NCBI GenBank assembly: GCA_002392325.1
Contig: DGGS01000026.1
Coordinates: 1-22,443 of the forward strand
Reading direction: 5' to 3'
Origin: Bacteroidales bacterium UBA3868
Lineage (GTDB): Bacteria; Bacteroidota; Bacteroidia; Bacteroidales; WCHB1-69
DNA: 22,443 nucleotides
The notes below the pieces were generated by a model. It was given only the letters and a program-made list of their open reading frames with translations, had not been told where the DNA came from and searched no databases. Below are positions 15,801 to 22,443 of the stretch, in pieces; within the stretch, counting starts at the first letter, position 1, and every line of letters begins with the position of its first letter. A program made the translations under genes and the position numbers.

Positions 15801-18800
15801 CGATGACAATGTCATGATGAACAACTTGGAAGTATCCTTCTGGGCCTATAAGACCTCGTCCACTTATTACATCCAGGTGGGTGTGATGAGCAACCCGGAA
15901 GATCCGAGCACATTCGTCCAGATTGGCCAGTTCTCGCCGTCTGCGACCAGCGTTTGGGAACTCTTCGAGGTGACCACCGCCTCTTATACGGGCGACGGCC
16001 ATTACATTGCATTCAGATTGCCGAGTGATACCACGAATTACATGTATATTGATGACATTAATATTGATGCGATTCCTACCTGTCAGCATGTTACCAACAT
16101 CCATGTGGATGGCACCACGCTTACGGGTGTGTCTGCAGATATCCTTTGGACGCCAGGCGGTACAGAAAGCGAATGGGAATATGTGGTTGCACCCGCTAAC
16201 ACGGTGACGAATCCCGAAAACGAGCTCTCCAATACGGTTTATACGGCAGTGGCTCCTCTCACAGGCCTTGTTGCCAACACATCGTATGACATTTTTGTGC
16301 GTGCGAACTGTGCTCCTGGTGATAACAGCCGATGGGAAATGTACACCTTCAGAACCGCCTGCGATGCTATCACCGCTTTGCCTTTCGTGGATAATTTTGA
16401 TTCTTATGGCATCGGTTCGGGTGTTTGGATACCTTGTTGGAAAAAATTCAGAACCTATACATTATCCACCACTTTGCCTTATGTGAGTGGCAATAATTGG
16501 GGAGGTACTGCCGGTGCTGACGGTTCTGTGGGTTATCTCTACTTCTATACGGCCACATCCGGAACCTACACGATGGCTGTTACACCTTCGTTTGATCCTT
16601 CTATTCCAATCAACACATTGCGTGCCAAATTCAAATACAAAAGACACAATAGCAATGACGAGGTGATTGTGGGTGTGATTAGCGATATCACCGATAGCAC
16701 GACCTTTGTTCCCGTGGATACGATTACGGTATCTACCACCGATACTTGGACCGACACCCATGTTGACTTTTCTTCCTATACCGGAACGGGTACTTATATC
16801 GCATTCATGTGTATGTATCATAATAACAACACCTATTCCATGATTGACAATCTCAGCATCAATACCCTTCCCAACTGTCTTGAACCGAATGGCTTTATGG
16901 TTAGTTCTCTGGATGAGACCTCTGTTTCCCTCACTTGGAATGCCGGAAACGAAAACGAATGGGAGTTGTATGTTGTGCCTACAGGATCCACTTTGGAAAA
17001 TGTTACTCCAATTACGCTTTATGACACCTCATATACTGTTACGGGTTTGAACTCAAACACCTCGTATGATGCATATTTGCGTGCTGTTTGTGCCGGTTCC
17101 GGATATAGTGACTACTCCATAACTTACTTCACTACAACATGTGCTGCGATGGATAGTCTGCCGTTTGTTGAGAACTTCGATAGCCATACGGGCTCCACAT
17201 CCGGAACCACCAACAATTTGCCGTCCTGCTGGAACAATATTTCCGGTTCGTATAGCAGTTATGCCGGTTATCCGATTATCTACAACAGCAGTTCATCTGC
17301 CGCTTCCGGCAGTAATTCAATGCGTTTCTACACAGGGACCACAACGTCTTATGCATATGGGGATGAATATGCAATTTTGCCTCCTATTGACGTAATGATG
17401 TATCCGATCAATACACTTCAACTTACGATGGATGTGAGAAAGGGCAGCACCTCATACACCGACTTTACCCTCATTGTGGGTGTGATGAGCAATCCGTCCG
17501 ATGCAAACACTTTTGTGCCGGTAGATACGATTGTCAGGCCCGATGCCACTTACGATGAATACACCGTGTATTTCTCCAACTATACGGGCACGGGTAATTT
17601 CATAGCCCTTTGCGCACCGAAAAACACACAGAATAATGTGGCATATAATACGGGTTATGTGGATAATATTGTGGTTGATGTGATACCCAGCTGTCCGCGT
17701 CCAAACGACCTTACGGTTACGGGAATCACCAGCAATACCATCGATTTGTCATGGACAGATTATAGCTCTGGAGCTGCTTCCTCATGGACTGTTGAGTATG
17801 GCACTCCGGGATTCACGCCAGGAACCTATGCGGGAACCATCCTGCAAGCCAACACGAACTCCATCACGCTTCCCAACCTCACGGCTAACACATCCTACGA
17901 GATTTATGTGATGGCGGATTGCGGTATGGGTGACCAAAGCACTTGGTCTAATCCTCTTGTTGTGACAACCAGTTGTGACCTGTTGACCACACTGCCGTTT
18001 ACGGAGAATTTTGACTCCTATACGGCCTATACTAGCACATCAGCGTCCACAAGCAACCTGCCTAATTGTTGGAATAACCTGTCCGGTTCGTATAGCAGCT
18101 ATGCCGGTTATCCCATCATTTATTATAGTTCCAGTACCAATTATGCGTCCTCTGCGCCTAACGCTATGCGTTTCTATTCAGGTACAACAACATCTTATAA
18201 CTATGGTGATGAATATGCTATTCTTCCTCCGGTTGATCAGACACTCTATCCGATCAATACGCTTCAACTTACGATAGATGTGAGAAAGGGCAGCACCTCA
18301 TACGCGGACTTCACTCTCTTTGTGGGTGTGATGACGAATCCGCAAGATGCGAGCACTTTTGTGGCAGTGGATACGATTGTCCAACCTAATGCCACCTATT
18401 CTGAATACACCGTGTACTTTACAAATTACACTGGATCTGGCAACTTCATTGCCCTTAAGGCACCCAGACACACGCCTACAAATGTGAGTTATAATACGGG
18501 TTATGTGGATAATATTTATCTGGAAGAGATACCTTCCTGCCCTCGTCCGAATGGATTGCATGTGGATGCCGTTACGAATTCCAGCATAACTTTAAGTTGG
18601 AACGAAATTGGTTCCGCCAATAGCTGGGAAATCGAATATGGTGCTCCCGGTTTCACTTTGGGCAGTGGTACCACGGTACAGGCCACCTCAAATCCGATGA
18701 CGGTTACAGGACTTCAATCATCATCCAACTATGAGTTCTATGTCCGTTCCGTATGTTCCGCAACGGACATGAGCAACTGGAGCAACGCATGTGTGGGAAC

Positions 18801-19884
18801 AACCGAATGCGATGTAACGAATGTGCCTTATACAGAGGATTTTGAGTCTTATGCTGGAACCACATATTCTGATAATAATGGTCCTGTTCCATTGTGCTGG
18901 ACGAATTATGGTACCAATACAACATACGGTCATCCGCATGTGTCGGGTAGTGGTTCTTACCATTATACTCATAGCGGTAACAATTCTCTTGTCTTCACCG
19001 CCGGAACAACAGGGAATGGTACGGACGCGTATGCCATGTTGCCCACTTTCACACAGCCTCTCAATACATTGCAGATAGGTTTCTATTATGCCATGGAAAG
19101 CACGAGTTATGGTACGCTATCTGTTGGATATGTGACCAATTTGGCTGATCCAGCAAACACTTTCGTTATGTTGGAAACAGTTACCTCTATTGATGGTGAT
19201 GAAGTTCCAATGGATTCCATTACGGTGGACTTCAGTTCGTATCCGTCTGTCCCTGCCAATGGTAATATCTGTTTCCATTGGAATGTTACTGGGAGTTGGT
19301 ATAACTGTTGTATTGATGATATTGCCGTTAATGTTGCAGGTTCTGGCCCTATAGTTCAACCTTGTGAGGTACCTCAGGGCTTGACCGTTGCCAATGTGGA
19401 TAATACTACGGCCACGCTTACATGGACTCCGAATGCCAATGTGCAATACTGGACTATCGATTATAAGAAGACCAGTGCTAACACATGGACTACAGTGAAT
19501 AATATCACCTCACCGACCTACACTTTGACGAACCTCAATCAGATCACCCAATACGATGTGCGTCTGGCTGCGGTTTGTGGTGACAATAACACCAGTGACT
19601 ACACACCTGTCGTTCAATTCACCACCACGAATGTTGGTGTTAACGATTATGAGATGAGCACTACACTCTATCCGAACCCGACTACAGGTGAAATCAGAAT
19701 TCAAAATACAGAATTCAGAATCCAAAGTGTTGAGGTTTACGATGTGTATGGCAAACTGATCAAGTCTGTCAAGGTGGATGACTTCAGTGTTGTCATCGAT
19801 CTGTCCGCCAACGCATCAGGTGTTTACTTCACGCGCATCATGACAGATAATGGCATGGTGACCAAACGCGTAGTGAAGGAGTAG
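12805..19884 (+). CDS. Giant T9SS-secreted multidomain adhesin-like protein
   Basis: The 2359-residue protein has a signal peptide (1-22, ending LQAQ) and a C-terminal T9SS type A sorting domain (about 2275-2359: LYPNPTTGE, VYDVYGK, ASGVYFTRI, final VVKE). It is therefore exported by Sec, moved across the outer membrane by T9SS, and probably anchored or released at the surface. In between are nine fibronectin type III domains (near 201-295, 481-570, 571-659, 843-929, 1094-1186, 1359-1446, 1631-1724, 1913-2002, 2188-2274). Six cleaved-adhesin or choice-of-anchor-J-like jelly-roll domains lie near 297-480, 930-1093, 1187-1358, 1447-1630, 1725-1912 and 2003-2187. Two copies of a third beta domain lie near 23-200 and 659-843. 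Cysteines mark many domain borders (SCPRPN, TTSC, TTEC). No catalytic motif is seen, so binding or structural adhesion is the likely role. The sorting domain contains an in-frame heptamer repeat tract. The gene is Thr/Ser/Tyr-rich and has its own promoter and terminator. Confidence 0.93.
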   Translation: MKKVLFLLMLVSFGLSGTLQAQQTITIGTGTSTGYVTPFNSLWGYSFVEQLYYANEISVAGYITEVSFYYDHGGSQTNNIELFMKNVNRTTFSSDADYESVTQSDLVYSGTFVIPNDSGWVSITLDVPFYYDGISNLMIAMHEFTSGYSSRYFAYTSTTNAVLSYHSDSANPDPYNLGSYSGNKYTSANRANVRLEITPAQLTCPATGSPVVDTVDAHSATLLWSPNGSETSWDVYLTTSATDIPDSNTIPTDYVYDTSYSASNLNSSTKYYFYVRANCGAGDVSWWRTVSFNTLCEALTTLPLFENFDSWPGASSTSVSVNNLPHCWHHLSGAYSSYAGYPIIYSSSTYAASGSNAMRFYTSTTTSYSYGDEYAILPRVDVTYYPINTLQITMDVRKNSTSYTDFTLFVGVMSDPTDPTTFVPVDTIVKSSTSYEEFTVMFNNYTGLGEYVALCAPKVTSSNVSYNTGYVDNLVLEPIPSCLKPTGVTLSNITATSVDVDWTPGDYEPAWEIVVVPAGTPVTSGLAEYATTHPYTVGNLDDNTRYDLYVRADCGGGDYSSWTQPQSFTTDPLCTPPSNLTISQVAGTSALVSWSPALVGATNYTVEYSEAGMDMWTPEVVNGTSYMIPFLNPQTSYDVRVYSNCDLSSADTLTRTFSTGCLSGGDMNIGDGTNTSTSIPSYSFYKHGYSQQIFTASELGGANTFNSISFYMVNLAQQRNYKIYLMHTTATTSSDWLPTTNAQLVYSGPQTLVADSWNTFNFSTPFVYNGVDNLAVIVIDSNSSYSSGNSWRVHNAPAGTGATKYTYNDGTAYSITSAPTTTNGGALAVRNNVKFGGDCDSLSTCVRPNLYIASKTDESITIDWAPGYMESSWDLEYSTDDTTWVSLGSLSSAPYTLDNLNANTVYYIRIRSNCGSDYSDWVKIHERTECGYVNIPLMEGFESAPGSGSGNMITCWSTNSNYTSTHYPYTSSSQHHNGTYSVYFYAGSSYYSYLITPRFDDNVMMNNLEVSFWAYKTSSTYYIQVGVMSNPEDPSTFVQIGQFSPSATSVWELFEVTTASYTGDGHYIAFRLPSDTTNYMYIDDINIDAIPTCQHVTNIHVDGTTLTGVSADILWTPGGTESEWEYVVAPANTVTNPENELSNTVYTAVAPLTGLVANTSYDIFVRANCAPGDNSRWEMYTFRTACDAITALPFVDNFDSYGIGSGVWIPCWKKFRTYTLSTTLPYVSGNNWGGTAGADGSVGYLYFYTATSGTYTMAVTPSFDPSIPINTLRAKFKYKRHNSNDEVIVGVISDITDSTTFVPVDTITVSTTDTWTDTHVDFSSYTGTGTYIAFMCMYHNNNTYSMIDNLSINTLPNCLEPNGFMVSSLDETSVSLTWNAGNENEWELYVVPTGSTLENVTPITLYDTSYTVTGLNSNTSYDAYLRAVCAGSGYSDYSITYFTTTCAAMDSLPFVENFDSHTGSTSGTTNNLPSCWNNISGSYSSYAGYPIIYNSSSSAASGSNSMRFYTGTTTSYAYGDEYAILPPIDVMMYPINTLQLTMDVRKGSTSYTDFTLIVGVMSNPSDANTFVPVDTIVRPDATYDEYTVYFSNYTGTGNFIALCAPKNTQNNVAYNTGYVDNIVVDVIPSCPRPNDLTVTGITSNTIDLSWTDYSSGAASSWTVEYGTPGFTPGTYAGTILQANTNSITLPNLTANTSYEIYVMADCGMGDQSTWSNPLVVTTSCDLLTTLPFTENFDSYTAYTSTSASTSNLPNCWNNLSGSYSSYAGYPIIYYSSSTNYASSAPNAMRFYSGTTTSYNYGDEYAILPPVDQTLYPINTLQLTIDVRKGSTSYADFTLFVGVMTNPQDASTFVAVDTIVQPNATYSEYTVYFTNYTGSGNFIALKAPRHTPTNVSYNTGYVDNIYLEEIPSCPRPNGLHVDAVTNSSITLSWNEIGSANSWEIEYGAPGFTLGSGTTVQATSNPMTVTGLQSSSNYEFYVRSVCSATDMSNWSNACVGTTECDVTNVPYTEDFESYAGTTYSDNNGPVPLCWTNYGTNTTYGHPHVSGSGSYHYTHSGNNSLVFTAGTTGNGTDAYAMLPTFTQPLNTLQIGFYYAMESTSYGTLSVGYVTNLADPANTFVMLETVTSIDGDEVPMDSITVDFSSYPSVPANGNICFHWNVTGSWYNCCIDDIAVNVAGSGPIVQPCEVPQGLTVANVDNTTATLTWTPNANVQYWTIDYKKTSANTWTTVNNITSPTYTLTNLNQITQYDVRLAAVCGDNNTSDYTPVVQFTTTNVGVNDYEMSTTLYPNPTTGEIRIQNTEFRIQSVEVYDVYGKLIKSVKVDDFSVVIDLSANASGVYFTRIMTDNGMVTKRVVKE
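13693..14514 (+). repeat. Diverged copy of the jelly-roll plus Fn3 module
   Basis: Residues 297-570 of the giant protein repeat the layout of the modules at 17143 and 17977. Shared stretches include SSYAGYPIIY, MRFYT, YGDEYAILP, YPINTLQ, MDVRK and NTGYVDN. The DNA is less alike than between the later two copies, so this is an older duplicate. Confidence 0.75.
17143..17976 (+). repeat. Tandem 834-nt module, first copy
   Basis: This unit encodes one jelly-roll domain and one Fn3 domain (residues 1447-1724). The next unit of exactly the same length follows directly. The DNA around 17430-17460 (GATGTGAGAAAGGGCAGCAC) is identical in both copies, which points to a recent duplication or gene conversion. 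Confidence 0.8.
17977..18810 (+). repeat. Tandem 834-nt module, second copy
   Basis: This unit encodes residues 1725-2002 and begins at the codon after the cysteine that ends the preceding Fn3 domain, exactly as in the first copy. Differences are concentrated in the linker and Fn3 part, and the jelly-roll core is nearly the same. Confidence 0.8.
19695..19729 (+). repeat. In-frame 7-bp repeat tract inside the T9SS sorting domain
   Basis: Five heptamers (CAGAATT, CAAAATA, CAGAATT, CAGAATC, CAAAGTG) lie inside the coding sequence after LYPNPTTGE. Because three units equal seven codons, the peptide itself repeats with a seven-residue period (RIQNTEF then RIQSVEV). The unit resembles the intergenic heptamer tracts. 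Confidence 0.75.
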
Positions 19885-19910
19885 GTCATGGACTGTTAGT
19901 TTTAGGTATT

Positions 19911-19931
19911 CTTTAAACCTTAAACTTGAAA
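19911..19931 (+). repeat. Short heptamer tract after the giant gene
   Basis: Three units (CTTTAAA, CCTTAAA, CTTGAAA) lie between the stop of the giant gene and its terminator, on the transcribed strand. Confidence 0.6.
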
Positions 19932-19933
19932 CT

Positions 19934-19968
19934 AAAGAGGTTCCTCAATCGAGGAACCTCTTTTTTTT
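19934..19968 (+). terminator. Rho-independent terminator between convergent genes
   Basis: A 13-bp perfect stem (AAAGAGGTTCCTC / GAGGAACCTCTTT) with loop AATC is followed by a T-run to 19968. It terminates the giant gene. It also lies 2 nt beyond the stop of the convergent minus-strand gene, where it would form the same hairpin but with a poorer T-run, so bidirectional use is possible. Confidence 0.9.
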
Positions 19969-19970
19969 GT

Positions 19971-22292
19971 CTAGAACCCTCTTGAGCTTCGCGCCGCGCT
20001 TGATACTACGGTGCTACGGGAACGGACGCTTCCGGAACTGGGAACCGTTCGGGATTGTCCGGAAGCGGGTCTGCTGGTTGTGGCGCTCTTGCTTCCGGAA
20101 GTTGTGCTTGGTCTTGGCGCGGTTGCGGGTTTTGTGGCTCCGGGCGTAGTTGTAGGTTTTCCGCTCACTGGCTGCGAGGTGGTAGGTTTGGCTGTCGGTG
20201 CGGGATATGTGCGAGGTGTGCCTCCACCGGAACCGGCTGACTTGTAGTTCGTGGTGCTGCCCACTCGGCTGATGCGTGAGGAGATATTGTGCCCGCCTGT
20301 GGTTACCATGTCGTTGTAGGTTATGATGACCGACGGGGTTTTCAGATAACGCCCGCCGCTCTTGCTCAGGTTGCCGACATAGTAGTCCTTGATTTTGGCT
20401 AAGTCCACCCCGATGAGCTTGAGGTTGTTCTTTCCAATGGTGCGCAGCAAGTTGTTCACCTTGTGTGCCTGCAACATTCGGTTGTAACTCTCCTGACTGT
20501 TGATGGTCGTGCCGCGAGGGTAGGAGAGATAACGGGCCAATTTGCCGAAATTCTCTTCCGATAGTCCATTCAGCATGGTTCTCACCCCCTGTAACTCCCC
20601 GATGATCATTTGTTTTTGCCTCCTGTTTACATCTTGGTAGATGTCTCGCTGATTCTCTTCCGTATAAGAAAAGTTGTACCGGTCTTCGTTCTCCCGCATC
20701 TGTTTGTTCACCTGATTGCGCCCGTAGGCGTCGAAATGGATGCGCGACAGCGTGTCTGCTAATTGCTGAAGTTGACTGTCATCCATGTTTTTGAGAATGT
20801 TGAGCAGGTCTTTGCAGGGCTTGGCCAGCAAATAGGGTTTGTTGGACGGGAAGGCGTTGTGCAGCAACTTGCCTTTATAGTGTATGCCATTGTCCATAAA
20901 TAATTGGTATAGAGCAGTATATTGCACCACACGGGCGATGTCGGTGTTGCCGCAGTTGGCGAAATAATTGCCCGCTTGCCGCTCGTAACTGCTGCCGATG
21001 CTCTGGTGGCTCTCCTGAGAGTTGAAGTACGACACTGGCAGCGCCCCGGTTCGGTTCAGCGTGTAGATGGTGTGCTCCGGCAGATCAATGGCGTACATGG
21101 TATTGGCGGTGTTCCAGTTGTAAACCAGCTGGTTGATTCCCAGTTTCTGAAACAGCGGACGGTCGAAAGGAAAATAGCCGGGAGAAGGGTAGTGGTAGGA
21201 TGCCTCTTGGATGGTGCCGCTTTCCGACCAGTCCTTTAACAACACATCCGTGATGGTGAGCAGATGCCCAAGCTCGGTGTTCTCCAGTTCGCGGCTGAGG
21301 TAGGTAGGGCACCAGTCGCGGCCGTCGGGCATCTTGCCTGCCAGACAGTCGTTGATGTCCAAACTCTGCGAGAGTTCCTTGGCGCTGATGCTGGCAATAA
21401 GCAGTACGGTTTCCACACGCAACGGAGGCAGCACCTCCAGCGGTTGCTCGCGCTCGCGCCCAATGATGACAAGTGTGGACGAATCGCGCAAGGCACCCAA
21501 AATCAAGTCCGCATCCAGCGCGAACCGCCGGATGTCACCCGCCTGGTTGATCAGGTCACTGTCGCGACGGATACACCAGGCCACTAATCCCGGTGCTTTG
21601 CTGAAAAACACCCCTTTGCGTTTTTGCTCAAACATTCTGCTGATAGTCAATGTTTTGGAGGTGTCTTTCTCATCGATAAATTCTTCCGCCGCTTGGAAAA
21701 ACCAATCGTCAAATTCGGCCAAAGAGATTTGGTAATCCAGATTTTCACGAGTGAAATAGGAACGCTTAAGCTCTTTTTGCAGATTAATGGCGTTGGGTTT
21801 GTAGTCGGAAAGATAGAGATGCTTGGAGATTTTTGTTACCAGATTGTTGAGGTTTTCCGTGGTTGCATTCCCCAAAAGCATCATGATGTCCGTCATCCGG
21901 CCGTCGTAGCCGATATGGACCTGCTTGCGCACGGTTTCGTGCGTGAACTTTTCGCAGATCTTTTCCAAACTGTCTGTTTCAAAGAATGGGGCAGGTTCTG
22001 AAATGAGGATAATGCGGCTGCTGTCGGCGAAAGTGGCTGTGCCGATGGTCTGGTAGTGCATCCGGAAATGCTTGCGGAATTGCTCGTGTACGGAGTCGGC
22101 TTTCGCGAACGCTATCGTCTCCTCCATGTTCACATGCTGGTCAGGGATGAACTCCCGCTTCATCAGCGTGGCTGTCTGTTTCTTGATCCCTTCGACCACT
22201 TTCGTGCGATTGCCGAAAGTGAACAGGCAAACCACCAGTATCAGCATAATACCGGCAGCAACGAGGACTCTGTTTCTCACATTGTTGGTCAT
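19971..22292 (-). CDS. Single-pass membrane protein of unknown function, low-complexity tail
   Basis: The 773-residue protein was not recognised. One hydrophobic segment at about residues 8-27 (VLVAAGIMLILVVCLFTFG) is an N-terminal membrane anchor or uncleaved signal, leaving a large domain probably outside the cytoplasm. Residues 30-600 are mixed alpha/beta and fairly charged. A helical, Gln/Asn/Arg-rich stretch lies near 545-600 (NRRQKQMIIGELQGVRTML). The last 94 residues or so (about 680-773) are low-complexity Ser/Thr/Pro/Gly with Arg and Lys and no acidic residues, ending SSAARSSRGF. This tail is basic and disordered, suggesting contact with a polyanion such as cell-wall or surface polymer, nucleic acid or polyphosphate; that is inference only. 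A TACTTTTG element upstream and the shared hairpin downstream make it monocistronic. The ATG at 22292 is supported by the promoter 18 nt upstream. Confidence 0.8.
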   Translation of the reverse strand: MTNNVRNRVLVAAGIMLILVVCLFTFGNRTKVVEGIKKQTATLMKREFIPDQHVNMEETIAFAKADSVHEQFRKHFRMHYQTIGTATFADSSRIILISEPAPFFETDSLEKICEKFTHETVRKQVHIGYDGRMTDIMMLLGNATTENLNNLVTKISKHLYLSDYKPNAINLQKELKRSYFTRENLDYQISLAEFDDWFFQAAEEFIDEKDTSKTLTISRMFEQKRKGVFFSKAPGLVAWCIRRDSDLINQAGDIRRFALDADLILGALRDSSTLVIIGREREQPLEVLPPLRVETVLLIASISAKELSQSLDINDCLAGKMPDGRDWCPTYLSRELENTELGHLLTITDVLLKDWSESGTIQEASYHYPSPGYFPFDRPLFQKLGINQLVYNWNTANTMYAIDLPEHTIYTLNRTGALPVSYFNSQESHQSIGSSYERQAGNYFANCGNTDIARVVQYTALYQLFMDNGIHYKGKLLHNAFPSNKPYLLAKPCKDLLNILKNMDDSQLQQLADTLSRIHFDAYGRNQVNKQMRENEDRYNFSYTEENQRDIYQDVNRRQKQMIIGELQGVRTMLNGLSEENFGKLARYLSYPRGTTINSQESYNRMLQAHKVNNLLRTIGKNNLKLIGVDLAKIKDYYVGNLSKSGGRYLKTPSVIITYNDMVTTGGHNISSRISRVGSTTNYKSAGSGGGTPRTYPAPTAKPTTSQPVSGKPTTTPGATKPATAPRPSTTSGSKSATTSRPASGQSRTVPSSGSVRSRSTVVSSAARSSRGF

Positions 22293-22309
22293 AATCTGGA
22301 AAATCGTTG

Positions 22310-22317
22310 CAAAAGTA
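22310..22317 (-). promoter_or_regulatory. Bacteroidota -7 promoter element for the 773-residue gene
   Basis: The minus strand reads TACTTTTG (TAnnTTTG), the same octamer as at 2812. It lies 17 nt from the ATG at 22292, implying a leader of about 10 nt. No TTG is seen at the -33 spacing. The heptamer tract begins about 23 nt further upstream. Confidence 0.5.
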
Positions 22318-22340
22318 ATGCTTTTTTAATATCGGTCCCC

Positions 22341-22443
22341 AGTCTTAAATCTTAAATCTCCAGCCTTAAATCCCCCAGTCTTAAATCTCCAGTCTTAAGT
22401 CTCAAGTCTCAAGTCTCCAGTCTCCAGTCTCCAGTCTCCAGTC
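22341..22443 (-). repeat. Degenerate 7-bp tandem repeat tract, at least 14 units, cut by the window edge
   Basis: On the plus strand the units read AGTCTTA, AATCTTA, AATCTCC and so on, ending in two AGTCTCA and four AGTCTCC units. One unit is 8 bp (extra C near 22369-22376). On the minus strand the unit is CTGGAGA / CTTGAGA / TTTAAGA, the same family as the tract at 5753. It continues past the right edge, so its full length is unknown. No gene is seen in 22293-22443. Confidence 0.85.

Overview
The window looks like a chromosomal segment from a Bacteroidota bacterium, most likely of the Bacteroidales type. The evidence is a giant secreted protein ending in a type IX secretion (T9SS) type A sorting domain, promoters of the Bacteroidota form (TTG, 19-20 nt, TAnnTTTG), almost no Shine-Dalgarno sequences, and Bacteroidota-type ribosomal proteins. 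No RNA genes, CRISPR arrays, insertion sequences or phage genes were seen. The genus cannot be told from the sequence alone.

Layout. (1) 1-2724, minus strand: a two-gene unit with an outer-membrane beta-barrel protein and, 12 nt downstream, a secreted protein cut by the left window edge. (2) 3001-6532, plus strand: a lipoprotein with two beta-sandwich repeats, a small secreted repeat protein, a VTC-type polyphosphate polymerase domain protein, a DUF4956 membrane protein and a DUF2490 outer-membrane protein. (3) 6683-12358, plus strand: thirteen ribosomal protein genes in S10-spc order, rplV-rpsC-rplP-rpmC-rpsQ-rplN-rplX-rplE-rpsN-rpsH-rplF-rplR-rpsE. This block has its own promoter and a strong terminator. 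The usual flanking genes (rpsS side upstream; rpmD, rplO, secY downstream) are absent, so the cluster is split at both ends. (4) 12805-19884, plus strand: one 2359-residue T9SS cargo with nine fibronectin type III domains, six cleaved-adhesin/choice-of-anchor-J-like domains and two copies of another beta domain. Part of it is a recent 834-nt tandem duplication. (5) 19971-22292, minus strand: a 773-residue single-pass membrane protein of unknown function, convergent with the giant gene across a shared hairpin.

The observation most worth following is a family of degenerate 7-bp tandem repeats, with consensus near YTKDRRA on the purine-rich strand. Clear tracts lie at 4893-4920, 5753-5829, 19695-19729, 19911-19931 and 22341-22443, with a weaker one near 4986-5018. 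Most are intergenic, but one supplies the last residues of the VTC protein and another sits inside the T9SS sorting domain of the giant gene, where three units make seven codons. The purine-rich strand matches the transcribed sense strand of the adjoining gene in every case.

Functional reading: most non-ribosomal genes encode envelope or secreted proteins (outer-membrane barrels, lipoprotein, T9SS adhesin-like protein). The VTC/DUF4956 pair is a recognised gene neighbourhood in bacteria whose role is not settled.
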